A DNA stretch of 64,000 nt from Sarcocystis neurona (lineage: Eukaryota > Apicomplexa > Conoidasida > Eucoccidiorida > Sarcocystidae), in the NCBI GenBank assembly GCA_000727475.1, contig KL647289.1, positions 7,988,629-8,052,628 on the forward strand, in the 5' to 3' direction. The position numbers and the translations under genes are program-made. Under the pieces are notes generated by a model. The model was not told where the DNA came from, made no database searches, and saw only the letters and a program-made list of their open reading frames with translations. Position 1 is the first letter of the stretch; each line of letters opens with the position of its first letter. Of this stretch, positions 35,901-48,500 are shown one piece after another.

Positions 35901-38900
35901 GCAGACAATTTTTTCTGCAGTTGGCGTAAGACAGTTTTATCGGCGGGCCGTCCGTGACCGCCCTGTGTCACCCTCGCGATCCCCTACGGAACCGGTGATA
36001 ACATTCCCTTGCTAGTTTTTTTAAAGAGAAGACAAAGTTCTGTCTAAAGTTGCACTTTTTTCCTCTGCCGTGCCGCTCCTTCAATGTACCACGAGCGCAT
36101 AGTCACATGCACGAGAACACTCCGGAGTTCTTGTTACTCCTGTTCACCGAAGCACCCTGCACGCATATCCACCATACCGGTGTAACACTGGCGGGGGTTG
36201 CTCCTGGAACTGTGCTCCTGGGACTTCACATGGTCTGGTAAAGTGTCCTCCATCAAAAGAACGAACTTGCATTTTTCCGTGTGCAGAGCAGAACGGACGA
36301 AGTGGGTAGGATATTTTGTGATCTGCCATCCAGCCTTCCACAGCGTCGCTTCTGCCCCTGAATCTGCCGCATGTTGCTTCTGACAATTGCTACGTTCACA
36401 GCGCCTGTTCCAACTTTGGCGTGGTTTTCAGATTGAGGGCGACTCTGTGGAAACCATTTTCACAGCAAGAGCACCGCCAATGGCAGGTGGAGCCTTCAGA
36501 TTTTCAGCAGCACCCCGCTCTGAGCTGTGGCAGAGCTTCCTACTGGTTGAAACCTTCAGGTGAAGTGTTCATATATGATATATGGTGTTAAAACACTGCA
36601 ATACCTCTTCAGAAGACAATTCTACATCACTTCTCCGTATGCACACAGATTCACTGAGACAGACAAGGGCGCTGTTAGGCGTGACTGTGTCGTCTTTCTG
36701 ATGCTGCTGTTCGTGCTCCACTGTCAGACGTAGTTCGACCGCTGTCGAGGGTGTAGTAGAGGCTTTGTATTGCTAGCATCTGAGGACAGAACAAATGGAA
36801 TGTGCCTTTTTGAGAGGTGTAGAATCCCTCACTTTGACAGTCCCTTTCATTGACGGAAGATGTATATAACTAGACTACTAAGTGGGTCGATGGACGACGC
36901 CTTGGTATGATTCTTTTCGTTCTGCTTCTAACTCTTTTCAGATTGTCGTGAGGAAGTTATCCATGCGGCTTTCGAAAGGAACAAACCAGAGCAACCATAA
37001 ACTGCATGGTGGTAATTAGCGAAAACTGGTAAAACAAGAAAAAACGAACTCTACGAATTAGTTAAAAAGATTCGTAGGCACCTGGTTGCATTACTCGAGC
37101 ACATTTCACCACCGCTCCCACCGATTTGTGCCCATCATTAAGTTGTACGTCTGCACACAGCCCGTTAGCCCAGAGAGTATGTGGGCATCTGGTCGCAGCA
37201 CCGAACGATGGCTCAGCGTCACTCCTGCTGATGTGCGTCCGTCATTATACTGCACGCCCACACATACGCGCACACACACCCAAGTATACAGCCGCCCATC
37301 TGGCCCAGTAGCAGCTGACTGCAATACTCGGCGGCGCCTCACCGTAACTCCCGCGAACCTGCGCCTTCGTGGAGTTGGAAGCCGACACACTCACGCCTGT
37401 GCACCGTGGTACAGGGTACTCCGTACTTGTGGTGACGCGCGCACCTGTCCTCGGCATCCTCGTTTGGCAGATTGCCACCCCTAAACAGCGTGCTCGGACA
37501 ACGTGTCTTCTATGGTCTGTGCTTTTGCACCTGTTACGAGAAGAAAGAGCTTCAAGTATCGCAGGTTGGAGTTGTTCTGCAGATCGACGGACGACGTCAA
37601 CTTCATGTACTGTTCTATACTCTTGATCTCCGCTTCACTATCACATACCGATGTCTCAAACCACTGGAGACAAGATTTACTGTACGCTCAGGAAATTTTA
37701 CAGCGTTGCAGCAGGCGAGGTACAGGCGGTTCAGGAAGCAACGTTTATCCTGCGGATGGCCTCCTTTGCGTGCGCTGACTTTTTTCAGCTGCTTGCTTAG
37801 TTGCGCGTGGGACGCGCCTCGGCCTTCACTGCCGCATGCTTTCATCTCTGAGAGGGGGAATCACGCGTATGAGTAGTAGTGGCCATTGCAGGACGCAGAC
37901 AATTACAGATTTTCGGAAGGACGTTGTTATTCAACTGCGTCCTTGCTGCACGAGCCTCGCCGTGTGCGCGAAACCCCCGCACACCATCAAGCCTTTTTAT
38001 GTGTGAATGGTCGCCCTCTGCTGTCTTTCAGAGTCTGGTCCTCTCCACTGAATGCATGCTCTCCCTGCGTTTGCTTCTGACATGCTGCTGGTTGCCAAAA
38101 ACTTTTTCGGGCGCACACTGGTCGCAGTCCAGTCAAACGGCCTTCAGAAGAGGTCCAATAAACCCGTCTTTGTCGGCTATTTTCGCTTCTTCATATATAA
38201 GGGATTCGAAAAATGGGGTAGGCGACGCTTGTTACAAATTCCAGAATATACTTGAAAAGTAAGCAGGCATGCTCAATTGCTTTCAACTTCTCGGTAGAAG
38301 TTGAGCCCACAATTGTTGGTATGGCGGTCTGTCAGCAAAAAGGTGGAAAGAGCGCGTTCGTTGCGGTACGAAGCGGAGGAGGCTGCGGAGCGGGCTCGTT
38401 TTCTACTAAAGTAGTAGTGTGACGCAGTCTAGAGAGTACGATATCCGCGCGCGTGGTCGTATCAAAGAAATGAGTTACCGTAGGACCATAACTGCGTCCG
38501 GGACCATAAAGTAAACATTAACTATCTCACCTCAGAGCTCTCCCCTGAAGAAAAGACTAGGCTGTCAGAAGCACATGGACAGAGGATGCACGAAAGCAAA
38601 TCTGAAGGGGATCTCTAAAGTGCGTCCGTTTTACGTATTGATGAAGGATGCACGTTCGTTACGGAATCGTAGGGTTACCCCACATGAGTGGTGCTTGGCG
38701 TACATGCTTCGAACAGACACGTAGTGTCCTCGTTAGTTCCAGTTACTTATGTAAGGCTCATCTGCAGGCGAAATGGAATGCACGAAATAACAGAGGTCAT
38801 GCGGACAAGTTCCTCTTGACGGCGCCATCACACTTGTACTACTTCTTCTGAGTACCGCTCAAACGCTGATGGTAATAATCACTCTCTACAGTCGATATAG

Positions 38901-41216
38901 TCGTCTGAATGTACGATGGTCAAAGACGCTTAGTCCGTGTCCACTGGCTACCCTACGAGTACACGTATGTCTGCACAAGCGAAGCAAATCAAATTCCACA
39001 GTGGTTTCCCCACCTGCACTTTTTAGCCTTTCGAACAGCTGCAGCCGCGGTGCTATCTGCAGCGCTTTCCGACGTGCGCCACTTTCCGGTGTTAAACTGC
39101 GTGACTCGCGACAAGTAGACAAGTGGGTTGCTCCTGTCGACACAACCGCTCGCTGTGATGCACAGCGTCGGACGGTCACTCTCGTGAAGGCGTGCCCTGC
39201 AGGTCGCAACCCCCTCGCTCGATTGCCCCCCTTGTGGACGTGAAAGCTCTGTTTCATTCGTGCACTCCTCAGGCGATGGAGTGACTGAGGACGCATGTAT
39301 GTGTAAACTCAATCCCAACAACGCTGACGGCGGAACACAAGCACACGGTTTCAGCGCCTAGTCCCTGAGGCTTCGCTTCTACACTTTCGCAACAGGCACG
39401 AGGCCTACCTCTAGCAGGCTTCCGAATTAGAGATGGGGACACTGCGACAAGCCTCCAGACATTACCCTTCAACCGTGCTGCTTCTTGCACTTGTTATCTG
39501 CAGATAAAATAATCCACCCTGTGCTGAATGTGCTTATCAATACGGAGGCACACAGAGCAATGCGGAGCCACACCGAACGAGTTTTAGAAGGTATTCGATC
39601 TCGCCCTCAAGAGCACCTCTACACGACACGCGTGTCGTAAGTGCTGGAGTTCTTTGTACCCGGTTGCCGGCCCTTGCGTCTAAAAGGCAAATTCAGAACA
39701 CCAAAACATTGCTTTCAGCGTCGTCGGCGCCCTCAGCGTTAGGCGACGCTACGGTTTGCGGCATGTCAAACTGCGTGAGACTGGATATGCGCGCTTTCAA
39801 GAAACACCTTTAAAGATGAGAGACTGGGGTGAAGTACGAGCCACGAAAATAATCGACTTTTCTGGAGGTGCTGTAATGCCGGAATCATTTCTGTATAATG
39901 AGAGAAGGAATAATAAGCAAGCGATTACCTGCTAACAGTAGGCGGCATGCACGCGTACTTGCCTCTCCATAGGCGGCACTTCGATGCTGGGCTATATGTG
40001 GTGGTGGTGTTGAAGATGGACTACAGAGATTATACACTAGGCGCAAACACTTACTCAGCTGCTCGCTAAGTAGTGGGTGTTCAACTTTATGCGCACAGTG
40101 CTATACAGGAAAGCAGCTTTCAGGTTTTTCCCACTACCTTCGCAAGCAGAGCGACGCGGGTGCTCTTACTCGACAGAAAACTTTCCCCATCGCCGAAAGG
40201 TTCCGGGAATCCCCGGCCTCGCACAGGACTACCGGCGCTCTCAGAGGAAAAGAAGCGGCTGAAAATGTACTATTGGTCGTTGTGCGTGTGTGCGCAGCAC
40301 CGAAAACGTTCCCCGGATGATGCGCGTATGGTGGGAACGGGAATAAATCCGCGCACCCACTACATTCGTGACAGGAGTGTGGATTTGAGCCAGTCGTAAA
40401 AAGGCTTTGGAAGTATTGGCGCATACATTGTATCTCCTTTTAAATGAGGGCAAAGTCAGAAACAAAGGAAAATTGCCTCCTAGGACCTTGGGAGTCGAAG
40501 TGAGACTGTTGACACCAGGTACCGCGAGGCGTACGACTTTTCTTTTAAAAGCATACAGTCCGTAATTTGCACTTTGTTGCCATGGGAGCACTCGGGAAGG
40601 GCGTTGACGCAAATAGAGTTCATTTCATTTAATGTTGACACGTGTAAGAAAGCATTTTTGTGCTCAAGTGTCTGTTGTCCATCTACATGTGTGAATACCG
40701 TTGCGAGTAATGGCGACTGACTCGCGTGAGTTCTGAGGAAGCGCAACACGGTACGTGAGGTGCATGAATGAGGGTAAGGAACCCAAACAGGACTACCGAA
40801 TGTGGACCCCGGGACGCCACTGCGGCGGAGACACTGATACGCAGCGTACTGGCCACCCCCCTGCTGCTTGTGTGTGCACAGGTGCCACCAGCGCCGTGCT
40901 GGCAATTCTGCCTGTGCTGTTTTCCGCGGATTAGGTTTCCATAAGCTCCGCGTTTAGAAGCAAAGACGCCGAATAGAGTTGACACGAGCGTGTCCGCCAT
41001 GTGTAGCTAGTTTGCAACCACAGAACTGTATGAGGTTCCAAGGGGTTCGCGGATGAATACGTGGTACGGAAGTGGTGGTATTCGCAGTACAGCGGAGAGC
41101 AGTGTTTGGAGGCGCTTCTTCCCCTCTTCTGCCACAGTTTCTTATGTAGACGACCTTATTTGTGCTTTGAACTGTGGAGTTTCTCCTGTGCTTTTCAGGT
41201 GCGATAAAGCAGACGT
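32986..41216. other. Sparse region, no recognisable gene
   Basis: More than 8 kb with only short frames. Listed for completeness: plus-strand frames at 33303-33518 (CFVKVTCTDEFYIFAYT), 33540-33797, 34634-34945 and 37472-37876 (two competing frames), none with a known motif. Two near-identical 20-base pieces (AATAATACACTTRCAAG) lie at about 34141-34160 and 34228-34247. The candidate exon at 36432-36559 is listed separately. Confidence 0.4.
36432..36559 (+). CDS. Candidate exon, unidentified
   Basis: Bounded by a TGGTTTTCAG acceptor and a CAG/GTGAAG donor, the frame reads IEGDSVETIFTARAPP and ends ELWQSFLLVETF over about 42 codons, ending in phase 2. It is protein-like in composition, but length alone does not exclude chance. 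No neighbouring exon could be joined. Confidence 0.25.
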
Positions 41217-41544
41217 ATGAAGACTTTCGTGCGTGCTTACCTGCACACCGACGGCGCCAAGGTCACAGGGGGATACACATTTCGGCAAAGTGGCGGCAAT
41301 GAGTTATTCGAGCAAGATGAAATGCTGATTTGTTACACGCAAGGTTTGCCCCCAAAACGCGCTCACAGCAGCAGTAGACACACCCCTCCTGGGTGCATAG
41401 CTGAAGCAATTATTGGCTCAACACAGGCCGTCACGGGCTCAGACATGTCTGACAGTGGTTTGGTCCGTCTCGCCAGATGCTTCGCAACTCTCCATCTTGA
41501 GTGACGGAATGTACTGCTTGCTGGTAGACTTTTTTTTCTTTCTT

Positions 41545-42150
41545 TTAGGAGATAAAGGAGACGACTAATAGCGTACTTTTGAAGGGACGAGGATATGGGA
41601 TTTTTCCGTCCTTTACTTCTCGCTGCGTTAGTAGTTTGTGATTACTGACGTCCAAGTATTTGATGTGAAAGCTCAAGCTGCAGACCACACGGTGCCGAAT
41701 GTGTTCGCGCGGCGTCAGTAGAACTGCCGTGTTGCGCCACAACTTGCAGTCTGGCGATTTCGTGAAAGTAAATGCCATAGCGCGGAGATCAATTTGGAAC
41801 ACTGCGCCTCCCCAAAGCCCTGACACAGTAGCGCGGTAGACGGCGTGCTCCTTCTCTTGGCGCATGAATAGTAGTGCTCCCGGCTGAACCAAATTTTTGG
41901 AGAGGTCCAGCCGGAAACGACCGTACGATGCTTCGTTCCACATATGCCAACATACTACCGATAGAAACACCAAAATTGTGATACACACAGCATTGATACG
42001 TGTGGTGCAGTGTGTGCTCACGATCCGCTGGCAGCCTAGCGCGGGCCGTTGCCTGCCTTGACTAATGGCTGCCACCACCAAGGCTAGTAAAATTTTGTGT
42101 TGGACGTGGTATATTCCCGAATAAATTGTGGATGGTGGTGCGGCCGACAT
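41545..42150 (-). CDS. Hypothetical single-pass membrane protein
   Basis: An intron-free frame of about 201 codons without low-complexity sequence. It has one strong hydrophobic segment (AVCITILVFLSVVCW, about residues 54-70) followed by a charged, mixed domain (YGRFRLDLSKNLVQPGALLF and KYLDVSNHKLL). No family recognised. Its length is near the upper end expected by chance for this much sequence, and it sits in an otherwise empty region. It could be a short real gene or a lucky open frame. Confidence 0.3.
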   Translation of the reverse strand: MSAAPPSTIYSGIYHVQHKILLALVVAAISQGRQRPALGCQRIVSTHCTTRINAVCITILVFLSVVCWHMWNEASYGRFRLDLSKNLVQPGALLFMRQEKEHAVYRATVSGLWGGAVFQIDLRAMAFTFTKSPDCKLWRNTAVLLTPREHIRHRVVCSLSFHIKYLDVSNHKLLTQREVKDGKIPYPRPFKSTLLVVSFIS

Positions 42151-45100
42151 CAGCTCCAGTAGTGCAAGAACAGAGCACTACACGCTACACGGGCGGCGCA
42201 AGGTGTACAGAGATCCCAGTCGGAGCTGAGACGAAGAAAGTGGAATCCGGCGACGCAAAGACGAGCGAGAGACTCCGTTCTTAGGCGGAAAGTGATTCAG
42301 GCAATTTGCAGCACAGGGGATCTTGCGGTACCCGCAACTGGAATGAAAGAAGTGCTTGGGCTTTGAGTGTAAGCTACACGAGATCAGACCTGAGAGCTGG
42401 AGAACGGCGAATAGGCGTCCGTGTGTATACCTACGGATAAGTATTTTGTTGTTTGATCATGGTACCTGCGTACTGGAGATTTTTGTACCATGGTGCCTTT
42501 ACTGTTACTGTGTCGTGCGCATTTCAGATTTCTGGCTACACCAGTGCCTAGAGAGGCATGAAGCGTTGCCGTGGGTGTCACCAACGCCTTGTGTACTAAC
42601 CGAAAATAGAGGGGATATCGGGGTACGACCGTTCGCCCATCAAATCGCGGTGGCAGACCCTGCGTAACGGTGACGGGGCACAGAGTGAAGTCGTCTGCAT
42701 TCTTCAGATGCAAGCAATTTTCCCAGTACCCCCTACGGTCAGCTACACTAACCTAACGGTAGACGCGTGTATCGAGAGAACATGGAACAGGATATCTTAC
42801 TCTCAACATGTGTGTCAGGACTGCCGTAGTCAAAGCGTACCAGCCGCCCGCTAAAACGAATAGATGAAAAGTACCTCATGCAGCCCCTAAGGTCATGCGG
42901 CTGTCGTGGATGATCATCAGGTCAGACTCAGCGACCAACATCAGGCGAGCCAGGTTCGCTCGTGGATTGTGCCACCTTCGCTGCACCATCCTGCACCGGT
43001 CTTAATTTCCTCATGAAATGGCCTTACCGCAGAAAGACTTCATCCCTCCTGTATGGCCACTTCAAAGCCTCAATAAGCTGGCCGCGCGTCGTCCACGCAG
43101 TGTCCGACACTTTAAAGATTTCGTAAGATTGCTACGCATCTTCATCCTCTGTCAGTTGCCACAAATCCTCAAACAAGAGGGCGTCATGCCTAAGCGGCTC
43201 TTCATGAAAGTTTCGTCTGTATTAGTTCTCTACTGTCACATATATTTCAAAAGCAAGATTCTATCATCCGGTCCGTACAGTAAAGCTGTACCGGGCCACT
43301 TCTGTTGCACCTGAAGGTTTTGTGCTAAGACACCTGTAGTTGTTGGAATGTTCGCAAGCAGGTGCGCAGCCGGTACGCTGACACCACTGCCCTTTCAGCC
43401 GTAGATTACTCCGCAGCGTGAGGATCAGCAGCTACATACATCCTTCGAGTACTCAGCGGCGACACACACGGTGCATGTCTGCAGCTGCTCTCCCTGTCTA
43501 CCTGTATTCTCTTACCGCATGTTAACACAATGTAGAACTCAAGCAGATCTGCCACGAAATGTCGCAGGTCGTGCAAGGCATTTTCGCACCGGAAGCTGCC
43601 GTACCTTCCTCTTCTCTTTCAATCAATCTGCAGTGCAGGAGTGCACGCGGGAGAACTCACGGCTGTTCGGCTCATCTGGACTAGCGAAGTAAAACAAGGA
43701 ACGCATTACGATTAACCACACCGGCATGCTCCACTTCGCACCTCAACAGCAGCTGTTCCTTTTAGGGACCGATAGCAGTGGTTGGTCCTAGACCCGCGAC
43801 ACGTACGTGCTGAGACACGCATACACGTTAGTTTTACAAATTACTCTCCTCGTCGATTACCACTGCTTCCTCGTGCCGAGTGAACGTGAAATTTTTCCAG
43901 ACAGCCGTATACGCTGTTCGGGAAGCAGTGGTTTTGAGTTTGCCTCGCAGATATACATCACCAGCTGATGGTCCGTATAACAGCCTCCGTTAGAGGCGCG
44001 CCATGTGAGAACGCCACCGGGCCCCTGCTCCGCGAATGTAAGAGCGCGCCCCTCATTACAGTTCCGTCCTTCTCTCTAAAAACCGTCGAAACTCATCAAC
44101 AGACGCGGAGTGTTCCCCTGAACTGATTTCCGTCTTCCGAATCGTAGATATCCCCGCCCGTCCCGTCCGCTCGGCAGTACCTTAGACCTTCGTGGTCGGG
44201 GGCAGCTGCGCCTTAGTCCATGATGCCCACCACCCGGAATCTTTCAGATTTCCCGGTCGTTTGGCAGTCACACTATAGCTCCGAAGTTCAAAATGAATGG
44301 AACTTAACCTAGGGTCTGCTGTGTACGGCCTAAGTCAGGTACACCAGTGATGTGCGATCAAATCACTCCACGGCTGTCCCCGGGTATCACAATGGGGAGC
44401 GGGGGAAGACATCGGAAGCCACCTAGCGTTCGGCTGTAGAAAAACAGAGTGGAGGACGATTAAACTGTATGCTGTGGTCTCCTGTCCATGATATTTGCAA
44501 CGCATTTTCGTAAGCATCAGGACCGCAGAACCGACATCCCGTGTCTATTTGGCCAACGTAGCACGCAATCACCTGCAGCTTGGGAAATGATGTGGACGCC
44601 GCACGTCGTCTCTGAAGATACCGGAATAAACCACGACCACCATCCTTCGCTGCTTTTGCGTACAAAAGATACAGTACTGGATTTTTCTTTGTGTTCAAGC
44701 TGTGACGCTAAGCGGTAATTACTGCTGGAGCGAAAGTCTTTCTTTCCTCTACACAGGACTTTGTGACAACGTGAGTAATGAGGACTCGTCTCTTTAGGCT
44801 GTCCCGCAAGTTCGTAAATATACTATGCGGAGTAGTGCCGGTTTACTATGTTTTCCGAGTTTTCTCACACCTCCCACTTTGCAGCCGGTTTCCTGCTGGA
44901 CGAGGTTGAGATTGTCCTCTGGACGAAGTGTCCTGTGCTTCGCAAATTGAGACGCGTAAGGAAGCGTCTTTAATTTTTTCCCCTTCGCAGCCTTTGAATT
45001 GTGTGAGTGTCGTGGGGACTCGACTTTGTGCCCTGTGTTTTACTCGTCTTTTTGTCGCAGCTTGCTGCATTGCTAGAATCGAAGTCCCCGACGAGCTTGA

Positions 45101-45542
45101 GGGCCGGAGATTCCCCGCTGCTAGTATAAACGGCAGTAACTGCCTGTAGGGAACTTTTACGAGAGAAGTTACTCCGTATGTGGAGCCTTCTGCTGTCAGT
45201 TTTTACGTAACGTACTCCCAGGTATCTTCGCTACCAACGGAGGCATCCGTATGCGGTAGCGGCTTTGCTAGCTGGACTTTTCTGGCGCTGAGAAACACGT
45301 GCCTGTCCTCAATGTAAGTGCGACGCAGCAGCATACTTTCTCGGGATTGCCAGGTGCCGCTGCCAGGATTCCAAACGCAAGCAAAGTTAACAGATTTTCG
45401 TAGGCGAAGGTCTGCAGCCATCGTAACTACGCGGGAGGTGCACTGCTGCAAGTTGCATTTGATATAAGGACGGATCTGTCACGTTTGGAAATCACTGTTA
45501 TTGCGCCCCCGGCCACTTCGTGGATGCGTATGTACAACCAGT
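42151..45542. other. No recognisable gene; leader region of the prominin-like gene at the right end
   Basis: Short frames only (42356-42667, 43018-43314 and 44423-44718 on either strand) with no motifs. Toward 44.8-45.5 kb the sense strand becomes pyrimidine-rich with several AG sites, which may be 5' noncoding exons or introns of the following gene. No promoter motif can be defended. Confidence 0.4.
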
Positions 45543-48500
45543 ATGCTTCGTCCAGAGGGCAGGCGGAGGCGGTGCCGTTTGGCACCATGGGTTACGGGTG
45601 GCAGTCTTTTCCTGTTATTGATGCTTTTCCCAGCATCTGAAATGCCCCCGTACTTTTGTTGTCGAGAGGGTCCTGTTCAATTCTGCGAACAGAGTGCGGT
45701 GCAACTGCTTTCCGGGGCTCCTTGGAACCCAGTAGGTGCCCTCGTAACCGGAGCTTCAAGTGACGACGAGGATACGGAGAGGCGCATGCAGCAGCTGGAC
45801 ACGATGACTAAAGATGTTTGCGTCGACAGGGGGACGGACTACCGCGATGTTTTTCTGACCGTATGTTGACTGCAAGGGCACTTCATACGTGCTGTGTCTG
45901 TTAAGGGCGTTGCTAGTGATGCGGAATTATATTGGGCTCCGGTTACATTACGTGTGAATGTGCCAGAACTACTGACCATAGTGTGTGATGCGGCGTAGTT
46001 TGTTGCGCCTACGTGTGAAGCAACGTGTGCACGCAGTCGTAGGCACGTCAACGCAGTTCTTTCTTCCTGCTAACATAAGCCAATTACACGCACGTGAGCA
46101 GAAAGATCGCCTTTTGCCCATGCGGTGTTTGAGGTCCGTGCGTCTGATCGCTTATGAGCGCTTGCCGAATGTCCAGTTACATTCTTTGCGTCATCAGATC
46201 TTGCATCCATCCAGGGTGTAGTGCTGTGTCAACTGTATACGAACAGCAGCTTATTTAGTCAGTGGCGTCGCGCAGAGCGCTTGCGTATTCAACACTTTTT
46301 GTGTCGTGCGCAGTTGGTTATCTGATGCTTCTGTTGTCGAGGCGACACACAAAACTTTCGCCGGTAGGCCCTTTTGAAACCACATCCGAACGGTGTATCT
46401 TGCAGGTGCATGAAATCAGCGGAAGTGAACTGGATGTATCCTCTGTGCTTCGCTGTCGGGTGTGCAGAGCCTGAATCTGGCTGCCGTGCCAAGTACGCCC
46501 GAAGGAACCACACCACCAATGCAGCACGGAATCGCGCGGGCAATGCAACTCCAGCGCTGGCGATTGCTTCACCAAACAGCTTTTGTGGGTTTCTCCCTCT
46601 TGTACGGCATTACGAAGCCGGAGTCACTGCGGTATCCAGAATACGGCGGGTCAGAAGGCGGTTATCGAAGACGCCTGGCGGCCCGGGCGCCCCCTGCTCT
46701 GGGTGGCACTTCATACTTTGTTGATGATGATAATGATGGTATATATACGGCGCACCCCGCCCCACATTCCGGAAGTGCTGCTCAGTCTCCAGGCAGAGGG
46801 CCCGGGACAGGTGGTGGCCGAGGGCCGCACGGTGAGAGACCTAGACAGAGGGATCCAGACCCAGCCAAGGATCCAGATTTAACTCCCCCCGTCCCTCCGG
46901 GGTCCCCTCTGCGGTGGCAGGACGCGCTTTTTCATTATCTCTCTTTGGTTTCCGGGTATGTAACTTTAATTGCGTTGGGTCTAGTCCTGCTGGTGTTAGC
47001 GATTCCTCTATCAATGATCTTAGTGTGCACGCCGGGTAGTCTATGGAAGAGTACTGGGGGATTCGTGAACCTGCTCTGTTTCGCGGCTCCCTCTTTTCCA
47101 GCAGACGCCCCCTCTGGCGTAGAGCCGGGTACAGAGTCACATGGCAAGACTCTTGATTCTCAGGCAGCAGAAGCGGGACGCCCTGTGCAGGGCGGTGTGG
47201 GAAGCGAGGGGAAACTAGGCAAAAATCTGTCGATCCTTAGCGAAGAAGCAGTGACTCAAAGTGGTGCTGAACTGAAGACCACAGAAGGGAATGGTGATCA
47301 GACGCAGGGGCAGCACATTTCGAACGAACGGTGCTCTATGGACGCTCTTGCGACTGAAGGGATCGCGAAGTCGGACAGGACTGTGGACACGACATACGCG
47401 TGGACTGGTCAAAATGTAGGGTTACTGCTTTTGGTGGTTCTTCTTTTTGCTGTCTTGGTGTGCGTCTCGCTAGGCTTTGGGTACACAGCTCAGTTAAACC
47501 AGACACTTAGTGCACTGCAGTGCGCTTTCACTGCTACACTTACGCAAGTCTTCAACGGGGCAGGTAGTGGTAGGGAGAGCGTTGACAAGGTTCTTCAGTG
47601 GTCGCTACGGAATCTTCCTCTACCTGACGACCCTAGAGACGAAGGCGACTACGAGCCCGGCTCAAACGAATATATTACGGCTATCCGGAATCTTTTTAAC
47701 GCCGGGGGAATGCCAGAAGGAAGAAAAGAAGAACTAACACAACGCTTCAATGGCGAAGGAATTCGAATTCGTAACGGGCAGGACCCGGGCGGCCACGGAC
47801 GTAGACTAACGGCTGTAGAGCCCTCTGATTTCTTTTCGTCTTCACGTCGTCGTCGTTTAGCTGCAGTCGGCGCAGCGGAGAACGTGAGTGACGACGAGGT
47901 GGGGGGAAAGGCGGAGGAGGCGGCGAAGAACGAGGCAGTGGGCTTGCTCCGCAATTCCGTAGGGGCGGGACAGACACCTGAGGGTACAGCGGCGGACGAG
48001 AGTGCAGCGCCGTTTCAAGCACCGCCTGCATTCGTGTCGAAGATGTATGGCGTTATTGGGGGCAACGATACACACGGTGCGCGGAAGGAAGAATCTGACG
48101 CGAGACATCCGTCTGCAGGACTGGCACACGTAGACACAACGGACGGACATGCAACTGATGGTGTTGACGGCTCTGGGAGAGCAACCGCGGCGATTGTACA
48201 GCCATCGAACGCAGCATCTTCTGGGATAGAACCAGAGAACACGGGGGACGAGGGAGTGGAGCCCCGCGGGCCTTCGCGTGGGTCGACTCGACAGACTGAC
48301 TTCGGCGGTATCCTGCCGATGCTCACGTTGTACGTTTGTCCACCGTTGCGTGTGGCGGTTTGTATTTTATACACGTGACGTAACGGACGGGAGCACAGGC
48401 GCACTGCACGACAAAAATGCAAGGAATCCGTAGTTTTCTGTTTTTCGGCAGCGCGCTGATCCGATTTGGCGTCTCTAAGATTTCTACGCTGCCGAAGACG

